Origin: Candidatus Methanophagales archaeon
GTDB lineage: Archaea > Halobacteriota > Syntropharchaeia > Alkanophagales > Methanospirareceae
Assembly: GCA_003601795.1 (NCBI GenBank)
Contig: PIXU01000167.1
Coordinates: forward strand, 1-5,279
Direction of reading: 5' to 3'
DNA: 5,279 nt
In this document: one piece after another, positions 1 through 5,169 of the stretch
Layout of the letters: every line of letters starts with the position of its first letter
Numbering within the stretch: the stretch's first letter is position 1
The notes under the pieces: model-generated
Databases searched by the model: none
Told to the model about the DNA's origin: nothing
The model's input: the letters and a program-made list of their open reading frames with translations, nothing else
Position numbers and translations under genes: made by a program

Positions 1-779
1 ATTTCTGCAAGGTCTTTTGGCGTGGGTGCTATCTCCCTTTCCTCCTGCCGGTAGCCTATTCCAAGTCCTCCGCCAAGGTCAACAAATTTGAGTGAGATGC
101 CGTTCTCATGCAGCTCCTCTACGAGAGCCATCATCTTTTCCGTCGCTTCACCGAACACCGTTAGGTCCAGAATTTGCGAACCTATATGGCAATGTAAACC
201 AGCAAGTAGGACGTTCGGCAGCTTTTCCGCTTCTTCACACACGGGAACCATATCGTGAAAAGGAATGCCAAATTTCGATTCTTTCAAACCCGTTGCGATT
301 TTCGCGTGTACGTCCGGCGACACGTCAGGGTTCACGCGTATCGCTATTTCCACTTCTCTTCCCAGCTCGTTTGCTACCGCCGATAACGCTCGCAATTCGT
401 CAACAGAATCCACGGATACTCGTACACCCGATTCCACCGCCGTTCTTAAGTCATCATCACTTTTCGAGTTCCCGTTGAACAATATCTTTTCCACAGGTAT
501 GCCCGCCCGCTTTGTAAGCTCGAGTTCACCCGGAGAGAACACGTCAGCACCCGCACCTTCACTCGCTAATATTTTCAGCAATGCCAGATTTCCATTCGCT
601 TTTACCGCATAATATATGTCCGTATCTATGTTAGTCGTTTCAAAAGCGTTTTTATATCCCTTGAAATTGTTTCTTAGCTTATTCTCATCGGTTACATATA
701 GCGGCGTGCCATATCTCTCCGCCAGTTCTACTACGTCCACACCTCCGAAGAGCAGATGTTTATTCGCTTCTTTTGCCAT
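1..779 (-). CDS. lysA: Diaminopimelate decarboxylase, 5' part (259 codons; runs off left edge)
   Basis: Decarboxylates meso-2,6-diaminopimelate to L-lysine, the last step of the DAP route, as a cytosolic PLP enzyme with an alanine-racemase-like fold. I translated the minus strand from the ATG at 779-777. The PLP-binding lysine lies in YYAVKAN (Lys60), followed by conserved SKFGI (168-172), HCHIGSQ (196-202) and DLGGGLGI (234-241, phosphate-binding glycine loop). The frame is open to the window edge. The family is about 420 residues long, so the C-terminal beta-barrel domain, with the catalytic Cys and the EPGR region, lies outside. The start is supported by AGAGGA on the minus strand (789-784), four bases from the ATG, and by an in-frame stop further upstream. 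It is divergent from the PaREP1 gene. The reading frame looks intact and richer in G+C than the genes to its right. Related PLP decarboxylases (ornithine/arginine type) are less likely given these motifs. Confidence 0.95.
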   Translation of the reverse strand, partial: MAKEANKHLLFGGVDVVELAERYGTPLYVTDENKLRNNFKGYKNAFETTNIDTDIYYAVKANGNLALLKILASEGAGADVFSPGELELTKRAGIPVEKILFNGNSKSDDDLRTAVESGVRVSVDSVDELRALSAVANELGREVEIAIRVNPDVSPDVHAKIATGLKESKFGIPFHDMVPVCEEAEKLPNVLLAGLHCHIGSQILDLTVFGEATEKMMALVEELHENGISLKFVDLGGGLGIGYRQEEREIAPTPKDLAE

Positions 780-927
780 GTTTTCCTCTGTTAAAGTATG
801 AATATCAGCAAATAAAAATTAGGATATTTTGGTGGTTTGTGCTCTTGTTTTTCTTCAACAGCAATATAAAATGTATTTATATAGATATAAGCCATTATAA
901 CAGTCATAACATGGGAGGCGAATAATC
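780..927. promoter_or_regulatory. Divergent intergenic region between lysA and the PaREP1 gene, with a plus-strand TATA box
   Basis: The plus-strand promoter is clear: TTTATATAG at 876-884 is a typical archaeal TATA box and predicts a transcript start near 901-908. That leaves a leader of about 20-27 bases before the ATG at 928. GGAGGCG at 914-920 is the ribosome binding site. For lysA on the minus strand only a weak A/T-rich candidate is visible (revcomp of about 810-820), plus the good AGAGGA ribosome binding site next to its ATG. I see no obvious operator palindrome. Confidence 0.65.
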
Positions 928-1299
928 ATGGGAGCTGCTTCTATTACATTGCCGCACCGGCTTAGCGAGAAGTTGAGTGAGAAATACCTTGATGATGCGA
1001 GTGAACTATTGAAGAAAGAGGATTTGGTGCAGGCATCGGAGAAGTTTTGGGGTGCAACGGCATTAACAATCAAAATGGTGGCAGCAAAGAGAGGTTTGAA
1101 GTTGGAGGAGCATGGTAGTTTGTGGGCTTTTGTAAATGTGCTTTCCATAAAGAGCGGAGATAAAGATATCATCAGGTTCTTTAATACCGCGAATGCTTTG
1201 CATAGGAACTTCTATGAGAATGAAATGCCCAAAGAGGCAGTAGAGGTTTCAGCAGAAGATATTGAGAAGTTAATAGAAAAATTGAGGAGGATTTCGTGA
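928..1299 (+). CDS. PaREP1 family protein (HEPN-like helical domain)
   Basis: This 123-residue, mostly helical, charged protein matches my recollection of the PaREP1 family (PF05942). It has an opening helix rich in Glu/Lys (13-30), the signature QASEKFWGA (35-43), a second helix ending in AAKRG (52-56), an HG turn (62-63), and a closing segment with LHRNFYE (91-97). The whole domain fits within the ORF and the length is normal. PaREP1 proteins are thought to be distant relatives of HEPN domains, which are often RNases or nucleotidyltransferase partners in toxin-antitoxin systems; the role of this copy is unknown. The Arg in HRNFYE could be part of a HEPN-like active site, but no clean R-x4-6-H motif is visible. 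No nucleotidyltransferase (MNT) partner gene is adjacent. The ATG at 928 is chosen because GGAGGCG lies seven bases upstream and a TATA box about 45 bases before it. Confidence 0.85.
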   Translation: MGAASITLPHRLSEKLSEKYLDDASELLKKEDLVQASEKFWGATALTIKMVAAKRGLKLEEHGSLWAFVNVLSIKSGDKDIIRFFNTANALHRNFYENEMPKEAVEVSAEDIEKLIEKLRRIS

Positions 1300-1322
1300 T
1301 GCAGACAAGAAAATAAATTGTT

Positions 1323-1407
1323 GACACAGATTAACGCAGATGATAAAAATCAGCAATGTTGAACTTAAATAAGTCCGCATCCGTGTAAATCCGTGTAAAT
1401 CCGTGTC
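1323..1407. repeat. Imperfect inverted repeat with a tandem ccgtgtaaat arm
   Basis: The left arm (1323-1342) is GACACAGATTAACGCAGATG. The right arm (1378-1407), read on the minus strand, begins GACACGGATTTACACGGATT and ends ACGGATG; the two 20-base stretches match at 15 positions. The right arm contains about 2.7 direct copies of the ten-base unit CCGTGTAAAT (1381-1407). The unpaired middle is about 35 bases. Sequences of this ACACGGATT type are familiar to me as dispersed intergenic repeats in many environmental prokaryote genomes, but their function is not established. The element lies between the PaREP1 stop and the next promoter, where it could also act as a transcript end or processing hairpin. 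Confidence 0.6.
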
Positions 1408-1428
1408 TTAAATAGAAGGAAGCTATAC

Positions 1429-1437
1429 TTTATATAC
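1429..1437 (+). promoter_or_regulatory. TATA box for the antitoxin-like/PIN gene pair
   Basis: TTTATATAC at 1429-1437 is a strong archaeal TATA match and predicts initiation near 1454-1461, giving a leader of about 20-27 bases. The leader contains AGGAGGT at 1469-1475, a near-perfect ribosome binding site six bases before the ATG at 1482. Confidence 0.65.
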
Positions 1438-1481
1438 AAAAATAAAAGACAAAAAATACAACTTTTATAGGAGGTAGAAAA

Positions 1482-1634
1482 ATGGCTAAAAAACTTACAG
1501 AAGAAGAAATGCTGAAAGAGGCTTTAAAGAATCCAAAAGTTAGAAGAGTTAGTGGTGCTCTTCGGGATATAGTTCCAGAAGCGGTAGCAGAGTATAAGGA
1601 AAAGAGAAGGCGAAAAAGTTCTGCTGATAGCTGA
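1482..1634 (+). CDS. Small antitoxin-like protein upstream of a PIN-domain gene
   Basis: Fifty residues, starting MAKKLTEEEM and ending KRRRKSSADS. It is highly charged, predicted helical, with a basic KRRRK patch at 41-45. I do not recognise a named family. Reality as a gene is supported by the best translation signal in the window (AGGAGGT six bases ahead of the ATG) and a TATA box at 1429. Its end overlaps the PIN-domain frame by about 17 bases, and the small-gene-first, overlapping arrangement is what VapB/VapC-type toxin-antitoxin operons show, so an antitoxin role is an inference from context. Alternatively, it is the N-terminus of one longer protein: removing one A from the run of five at 1613-1617 would fuse it in frame to the PIN domain after residue 45 or so. 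Confidence 0.7.
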   Translation: MAKKLTEEEMLKEALKNPKVRRVSGALRDIVPEAVAEYKEKRRRKSSADS

Positions 1635-2220
1635 GACCAATTGGCTGGAAAGCATTGCTTTAGTACAAGATCCGGTGGCATCATATCTGCTGGATTTGGC
1701 GGATACAAAGGAGATTGAGATTGCTGTCCCCAGGTATTCATTTTATGAAGCTGATGGGTCATTGAACAGGAAACTCATAAAGCGTGCGGAGAAGATTGAT
1801 GACGCTTTATCGTTACTTGGGCAAATATCGCAGAGCGGACATTCTGCGGATTTGTGCAAAAGGGGAAGAGAGATATTGAAAGAACTGAAAAAATTGACGT
1901 TAAGTGATAGAGCCGAAATTAAAAGAGTTTTAGATGCGATTAAAGCGATGATCCAGGTCATACCTTATGTCAGCGATGCATCGGCAAGAGCGGAGATGAT
2001 ATTTGAATCATCCCGACCGCCATTTAAGGGGGGAGATTGCAGAATTTACGCCTCTATTCTGGTATTTCTTGAGCATATTGAGAAGGAATACAATCCGATC
2101 ATATTTTACACAGAAGACAAAGAGGATTTCGACCATCCTGAAATTCATGTGGAGTTGGAGAAATTAAGTGTTGAGATTATGTTCGATTCTGGTGCGTGTG
2201 TCGAGAGGATAAAGGGATAA
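1618..2220 (+). CDS. PIN-domain ribonuclease-like protein (VapC-like toxin), start codon unclear
   Basis: PIN domains are Mg2+-dependent RNases; VapC-type toxins cut tRNA or rRNA. Counting from GTT at 1618, the ~200-residue frame opens with strand one and motif VLLIAETNWL (acidic Glu6 where most PIN proteins have Asp). Then come a helical insert with YSFYEADG (a likely second acidic site), GDCRIYAS (Asp140, third acidic site), and strand IIFYTEDKEDF (Asp167 and Asp170, fourth site), with HPEI following. The frame is open from 1588 (stop TAG at 1585-1587) but has no ATG, GTG or TTG before the GTG at 1675, and that GTG lacks a ribosome binding site and would remove strand one and Glu6. The true start is therefore probably near 1609-1621, with AGAAGG at 1605-1610 as a possible ribosome binding site for a non-standard start, or it is reached by a +1 frameshift from the upstream 50-residue ORF. 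A lost start is equally possible. The PIN assignment is firmer than the start. Confidence 0.75.
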   Translation, partial: VLLIAETNWLESIALVQDPVASYLLDLADTKEIEIAVPRYSFYEADGSLNRKLIKRAEKIDDALSLLGQISQSGHSADLCKRGREILKELKKLTLSDRAEIKRVLDAIKAMIQVIPYVSDASARAEMIFESSRPPFKGGDCRIYASILVFLEHIEKEYNPIIFYTEDKEDFDHPEIHVELEKLSVEIMFDSGACVERIKG

Positions 2221-2235
2221 GTGATGAATGCCAGC

Positions 2236-2287
2236 TATAAAATAGGAATAATTGTTAAAAGAAGGTGATAAAAAATAAAAAGTTGAG
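2236..2287 (+). promoter_or_regulatory. Probable promoter and leader of the beta-helix surface protein gene
   Basis: TATAAAATA at 2236-2244 is a plausible archaeal TATA box, placing the transcript start around 2261-2268. The ribosome binding site used by the ATG at 2298 is probably GAGG at 2284-2287, ten bases upstream. A stronger-looking AAGGTGAT at 2262-2269 has no start codon at a usable distance. Separate promoters here would uncouple the surface protein from the PIN gene, which ends at 2220. Confidence 0.45.
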
Positions 2288-2297
2288 GCAATAAAAG

Positions 2298-4511
2298 ATG
2301 AATGCGAAGAGGATATGGGCAATAGGTATAGTAGCGATGTTGGTGTTAGGTGTAGGGTTAGTTGTAGCCCAAAGCAGAGACCCCATGGATAGGGTTTCAT
2401 CCAGCCCAAAAGGCTATAATAAGAGGATAATGCACGACTTTTTGACTGGAAAAATTGATAGTCTCCCAGAAGCAAAGGACTATGAGCTACCAAAAAATTT
2501 TGAGTCCCTGCCAAAACCTACTCCTCCTGTTAAACAAGACACACTCATCTATCAAAAAAGATTTTCCTCTTGTGATTGTGAATCCATGTCTCCAGGAATA
2601 TGCGCTGGTTATCAGTGCTTTAATGGCGGAAGAGTCAGCACTTACACGAGTACTGTTACCAATTTAACGCTAGAACCGAAAGAATGGCACGTTCTTCACC
2701 AATGGGCCATAGGAGGAGAAAACTGCATTGTTATTACACATTATCCAGAAAATTTAGGTGTCTTCGGGATATTTCTTAGTTCACTTGATGGCTATCAAGA
2801 TTGGGTGTATTACCCTGCTGACCATGAATTTATGATAGGAATACGACCAGAGCACAAAAGTGGACACACAAATTACACAAAAATAACCTTTTTGGTCTGG
2901 GATCAGACAGATAATATCCAATGGAATAAGACATACACTTTGCCTAATGAGCAAGAAATAAAAGATGTTGACGCAGCGCTGGAACATGATAGTGAAACAA
3001 CGCCAAACAGCTTTTGGAAGACTTTCAATGAGTATCATGTTTTGAACAAAGATTTAGAAGCAGTAAATTTAAAGGACACTTTCATGTGGAAGCAATGGAC
3101 ATGTGAGAATATAAGTAACGAACACGTTGAGTACTATTACAACAACAACGAATATGCCAGTCTAAAACAGAGAAAAACATCAAAGCTTTCTGTCCATAAT
3201 ATAGATACTGGAGAAGATTTTTCAACCATTCAGGCTGCAATAGATGATCCTGATACGAAAGATTGGCACACCATTATTGTGGATCTCGGAACGTATATAG
3301 AAAATGTGGATGTGTACAAGCAATTGACAATCAGATCAATCTCTGGAAATCCTGAGGATACAATTGTTAAGGCTGTAAAATCAAACGATCATGTCTTTAA
3401 CGTAACAGCCGATTATGTGAATATAAGCGGGTTTACTGCTAAGTGTGCTGGACAGAAAGCAGGAATATATGTTAGCGGTGATTACTGCAATATCTCCAAC
3501 AACGATGCTTCGAACAATTATTATGGAATCCAACTTTTCTCTTCTTCCGACAATATTATAAGTAATAACATAGCCAACGTAAACAACATTGGAATGTATA
3601 TTCACTCATATTCTTCTAACAGCACTATAAATAGCAACAATGTTAATTTGAACAAAAGAGACGGAATCTATCTCAGCTCTTCCTTAAACAATATTATCAA
3701 CAACAATAAGGTGACAAACAATTGTAACCGTGGTATTTTCTTGGTAGATTCATCAGATAACTTCATCAATAACAATAACATATCAAACAATGACTGGGAT
3801 GGTGTCTATCTGTGGCAGAATTCATCAAATAACGTCATCAGCAACAATAACATATCAAACAACGAAAGGAATGGCATCTGGTCGTGGAATTCACCAAACA
3901 ACAATATTTACCTCAATAACTTCATAAACAACACTGACAACGTTTATTCTTGCAATTCAACAAACATCTTCTGGAACTCAACAAAGCCAATAACTTACAC
4001 CTACAATGGCTGCACTTACACAAACTACTTAGGCAACTACTGGGAGGACTACAAAGAAAAATATCCCTATGCTGAAGAGATAGATGAGTGCGGAATTTGG
4101 GGTACGCCTTACAGCATAGATTCTGATCATGATTACCATCCTTTGGTGGGGCATTTCGAGAATTACTACATGCCAACGGAAAATATTTTTGACACAGGCG
4201 CACCAGTCAATCCATACCCAAGCATCTCCGGCACTCACAATGGCACAATCACGCTAAATGTAACAATTGAGGTATCCAAACTTTACACATATCCATGCCC
4301 CGGCACTGGCGGGCATACCGAATATGCGAGAATATGGAACTCTTCGTTAGACACAAATGCAACCTGGAACGGCTATGTTGGCGACTGGCACAATATCTCT
4401 TTTGATAAAATCTTCATGCTTGCAGCAAACGAAACTTACAACTATACCATTCGCACAGGCTCTTATCCGCAGATTCATCATACGCCTGCACTGCTAACCG
4501 CAAATGGATGA
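2298..4511 (+). CDS. Secreted NosD-like right-handed beta-helix surface protein, apparently ended early by an in-frame TGA
   Basis: 737 residues before the TGA. Residues 1-24 form a Sec signal peptide (basic MNAKR, hydrophobic core, likely cut after Ala24 before QS); there is no lipobox Cys and no C-terminal membrane anchor. An N-terminal domain (about 60-290) holds four close cysteines (92, 94, 102, 107) and many aromatic residues. DFSTIQAAIDD (307-317) opens a parallel beta-helix, with regular 22-24-residue Asn-rich coils (NNN-I-NN-GIYL type) from about 415 to 545 that fit the NosD/PbH1 repeat class. After GNYWEDY (579-585) and DSDHDYHPL comes a C-terminal domain (about 630-737) including GHTEYARIWN (672-681). 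Many N-x-S/T sequons suggest a glycosylated cell-surface protein. Similar beta-helices bind polysaccharide or metal; the ligand here is unknown. The protein stops at ANG-TGA, but the next 24 codons stay in frame and read as a natural domain end. ATG 2298 is chosen because it directly precedes the signal peptide. Confidence 0.88.
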   Translation: MNAKRIWAIGIVAMLVLGVGLVVAQSRDPMDRVSSSPKGYNKRIMHDFLTGKIDSLPEAKDYELPKNFESLPKPTPPVKQDTLIYQKRFSSCDCESMSPGICAGYQCFNGGRVSTYTSTVTNLTLEPKEWHVLHQWAIGGENCIVITHYPENLGVFGIFLSSLDGYQDWVYYPADHEFMIGIRPEHKSGHTNYTKITFLVWDQTDNIQWNKTYTLPNEQEIKDVDAALEHDSETTPNSFWKTFNEYHVLNKDLEAVNLKDTFMWKQWTCENISNEHVEYYYNNNEYASLKQRKTSKLSVHNIDTGEDFSTIQAAIDDPDTKDWHTIIVDLGTYIENVDVYKQLTIRSISGNPEDTIVKAVKSNDHVFNVTADYVNISGFTAKCAGQKAGIYVSGDYCNISNNDASNNYYGIQLFSSSDNIISNNIANVNNIGMYIHSYSSNSTINSNNVNLNKRDGIYLSSSLNNIINNNKVTNNCNRGIFLVDSSDNFINNNNISNNDWDGVYLWQNSSNNVISNNNISNNERNGIWSWNSPNNNIYLNNFINNTDNVYSCNSTNIFWNSTKPITYTYNGCTYTNYLGNYWEDYKEKYPYAEEIDECGIWGTPYSIDSDHDYHPLVGHFENYYMPTENIFDTGAPVNPYPSISGTHNGTITLNVTIEVSKLYTYPCPGTGGHTEYARIWNSSLDTNATWNGYVGDWHNISFDKIFMLAANETYNYTIRTGSYPQIHHTPALLTANG
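3543..3935 (+). repeat. Tandem beta-helix coil repeats within the surface protein gene
   Basis: Successive 22-24-codon units each carry an SS-N/D-N, I-NNN, NN, G-I-Y/F-L pattern, one turn of the beta-helix per unit. The two units at 3747-3818 (72 bases) and 3819-3887 (69 bases) also match at DNA level: 40 of their first 46 bases are identical, including an unbroken 17-base run through CAATAACATATCAAAC. This suggests a fairly recent duplication of one coil. Confidence 0.7.
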
Positions 4512-4586
4512 ATAAACTGCACTGAATTCAGAGACGCAAATGGAAAAAGACACAAAGATTGGATTCCTGCTATCAGGTTAGAATGA
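4512..4586 (+). other. In-frame coding-like tail after the TGA of the surface protein gene
   Basis: Reading straight on from the TGA at 4509-4511 gives 24 codons, INCTEFRDANGK then RHKDWIPAIRLE, then TGA at 4584-4586. The NCTEF and DWIPAIRL pieces look like the usual C-terminal end of this domain as I remember it from related archaeal surface proteins, where the residue after ANG is Trp. TGG to TGA is a single base change. With the tail the product would be 762 residues. It could be a decayed 3' end, a sequencing error, or tail added by readthrough. Confidence 0.6.
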
Positions 4587-4611
4587 AGATAAAAGATAAG
4601 AAGAAAAGAAA

Positions 4612-4941
4612 ATGGCAACAATCACCATCAAAAAAGGGTATTTGGAAATTTTAAAGACTTTAGGTAGTGCAGACACTGTCGTTGAGAACGCGATACGGAA
4701 GTATTTAATAGATAAAAGCGTGGAGAGGATTGAAAAGTCAAACCGAAAAATCGAGGATTTTGAGAGGAAATACGATTGTAATTACGCAGAATTCATCACG
4801 AACATATCGAATGAAGAGGGGCTAAAAGCAGTTGAAAAGGTAAGTCCGAATTGGGAAGGGGATATGACGGAGTGGGAATACTGGCAGAAGGAACTGGAAG
4901 AATGGAAAATGAGGTTAGAAGACATTTTGATGAAATCATAG
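4612..4941 (+). CDS. Antitoxin-like protein of a putative TumE-type toxin-antitoxin pair
   Basis: 109 residues: a short beta start (MATITIKKGYLE), a helix with VENAIRKYLIDKSVERI (residues 24-40), a charged KIEDFERKY segment (46-54), and a Trp-rich end (81, 88, 91, 98) with TEWEYWQKELEEW at 86-98. I recall small archaeal proteins with this ERI...KI.EFE.KYG...EWEYW..E.EEW layout encoded directly ahead of TumE-like/DUF6516 genes, where they are taken as antitoxins; I cannot confirm that here. The end overlaps the next gene by 40 bases, which supports translational coupling and pair function. The ATG at 4612 has only a weak purine-rich leader (AAGAAG), and no convincing TATA box is visible. The gene starts 25 bases after the tail of the surface protein gene, so it may be cotranscribed with it. 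Confidence 0.7.
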   Translation: MATITIKKGYLEILKTLGSADTVVENAIRKYLIDKSVERIEKSNRKIEDFERKYDCNYAEFITNISNEEGLKAVEKVSPNWEGDMTEWEYWQKELEEWKMRLEDILMKS

Positions 4942-5123
4942 AGGATGCCAAAGGGGTTCTTGAAGATGTGGAAATCGAACAGGACTATTCAGTTAAAAGG
5001 GCACTTCTAAAAATAAGCGGAAATTTTAGGAATTTAAAAGTCAGGATTACAGAGGTCATTGATGAGGATAAACGGAAATACGCTTATTATTTGATAAACT
5101 TGACTTTCGCCAATAGCGAATAA
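4902..5123 (+). CDS. TumE-like small protein, putative toxin, probably missing its C-terminus
   Basis: 73 residues from the ATG at 4902, starting MENEVRRHFDEIIEDAK. The pattern of an N-terminal helix, a KRALLKISG strand (33-40), a LKVRITEVID strand (45-54) with a central Glu51, and KYAYYLIN (59-66) fits the first two thirds of TumE-like (DUF6516) proteins as I know them. That family usually continues with an R-Y/F-DN-x-PHH motif to about 100-120 residues; here the frame ends just after YYLIN with LTFANSE. I see no PHH-like continuation in the other frames, so a simple frameshift inside the window is unlikely. The in-frame ATG at 4851 is rejected as the start because it lies deep in the antitoxin frame with poor leader and would add 17 unlikely residues; GGAAG sits just ahead of 4902. 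If the conserved histidines are needed for activity, this copy is inactive. Confidence 0.6.
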   Translation: MENEVRRHFDEIIEDAKGVLEDVEIEQDYSVKRALLKISGNFRNLKVRITEVIDEDKRKYAYYLINLTFANSE

Positions 5124-5169
5124 TTATACAGAAATTCGTTTTTCATGAAGCCTTATTTTTCGATTTTTT
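5106..5169 (+). terminator. Hairpin and T-tracts at the end of the plus-strand genes
   Basis: A short perfect inverted repeat TTCGC-caata-GCGAA (5106-5120) ends one base before the stop codon at 5121-5123. It is followed by T-tracts at 5139-5143, 5156-5160 and 5164-5169. Archaeal termination commonly needs only U-rich runs, so transcripts probably end here. The remaining bases to 5279 are A+T-rich; I see no supportable gene in them. Confidence 0.4.

Noticed and set aside
92..612. Two plus-strand open frames across the lysA region
   Set aside because: They are antisense to lysA, whose conserved motifs (YYAVKAN, HCHIGSQ, DLGGGLGI) fix the minus strand as coding; the plus translations are low-complexity and unfamiliar.
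1381..1407. Possible CRISPR-like direct repeats
   Set aside because: The unit is only ten bases, copies abut with no spacers, and no cas gene is present.
1675..2220. GTG at 1675 as the start of the PIN gene
   Set aside because: It has no ribosome binding site and would remove strand one with the first acidic residue, while the homologous sequence continues upstream in the same frame to about 1618.
2224..2268. Fourteen-codon ORF directly after the PIN gene
   Set aside because: Very short, overlaps the probable TATA box of the surface protein gene, and has no similarity I can recognise.
4029..4238. Minus-strand open frame inside the surface protein gene
   Set aside because: It is the antisense shadow of an A+C-rich Asn/Thr coding stretch; the sense protein has signal peptide, coil repeats and a domain pattern.
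4509..4511. TGA as selenocysteine or a reassigned codon
   Set aside because: The expected residue is Trp; TGG encodes Trp elsewhere in the same gene, other genes here end in TGA, and no obvious SECIS-like hairpin or suppressor tRNA gene is visible.
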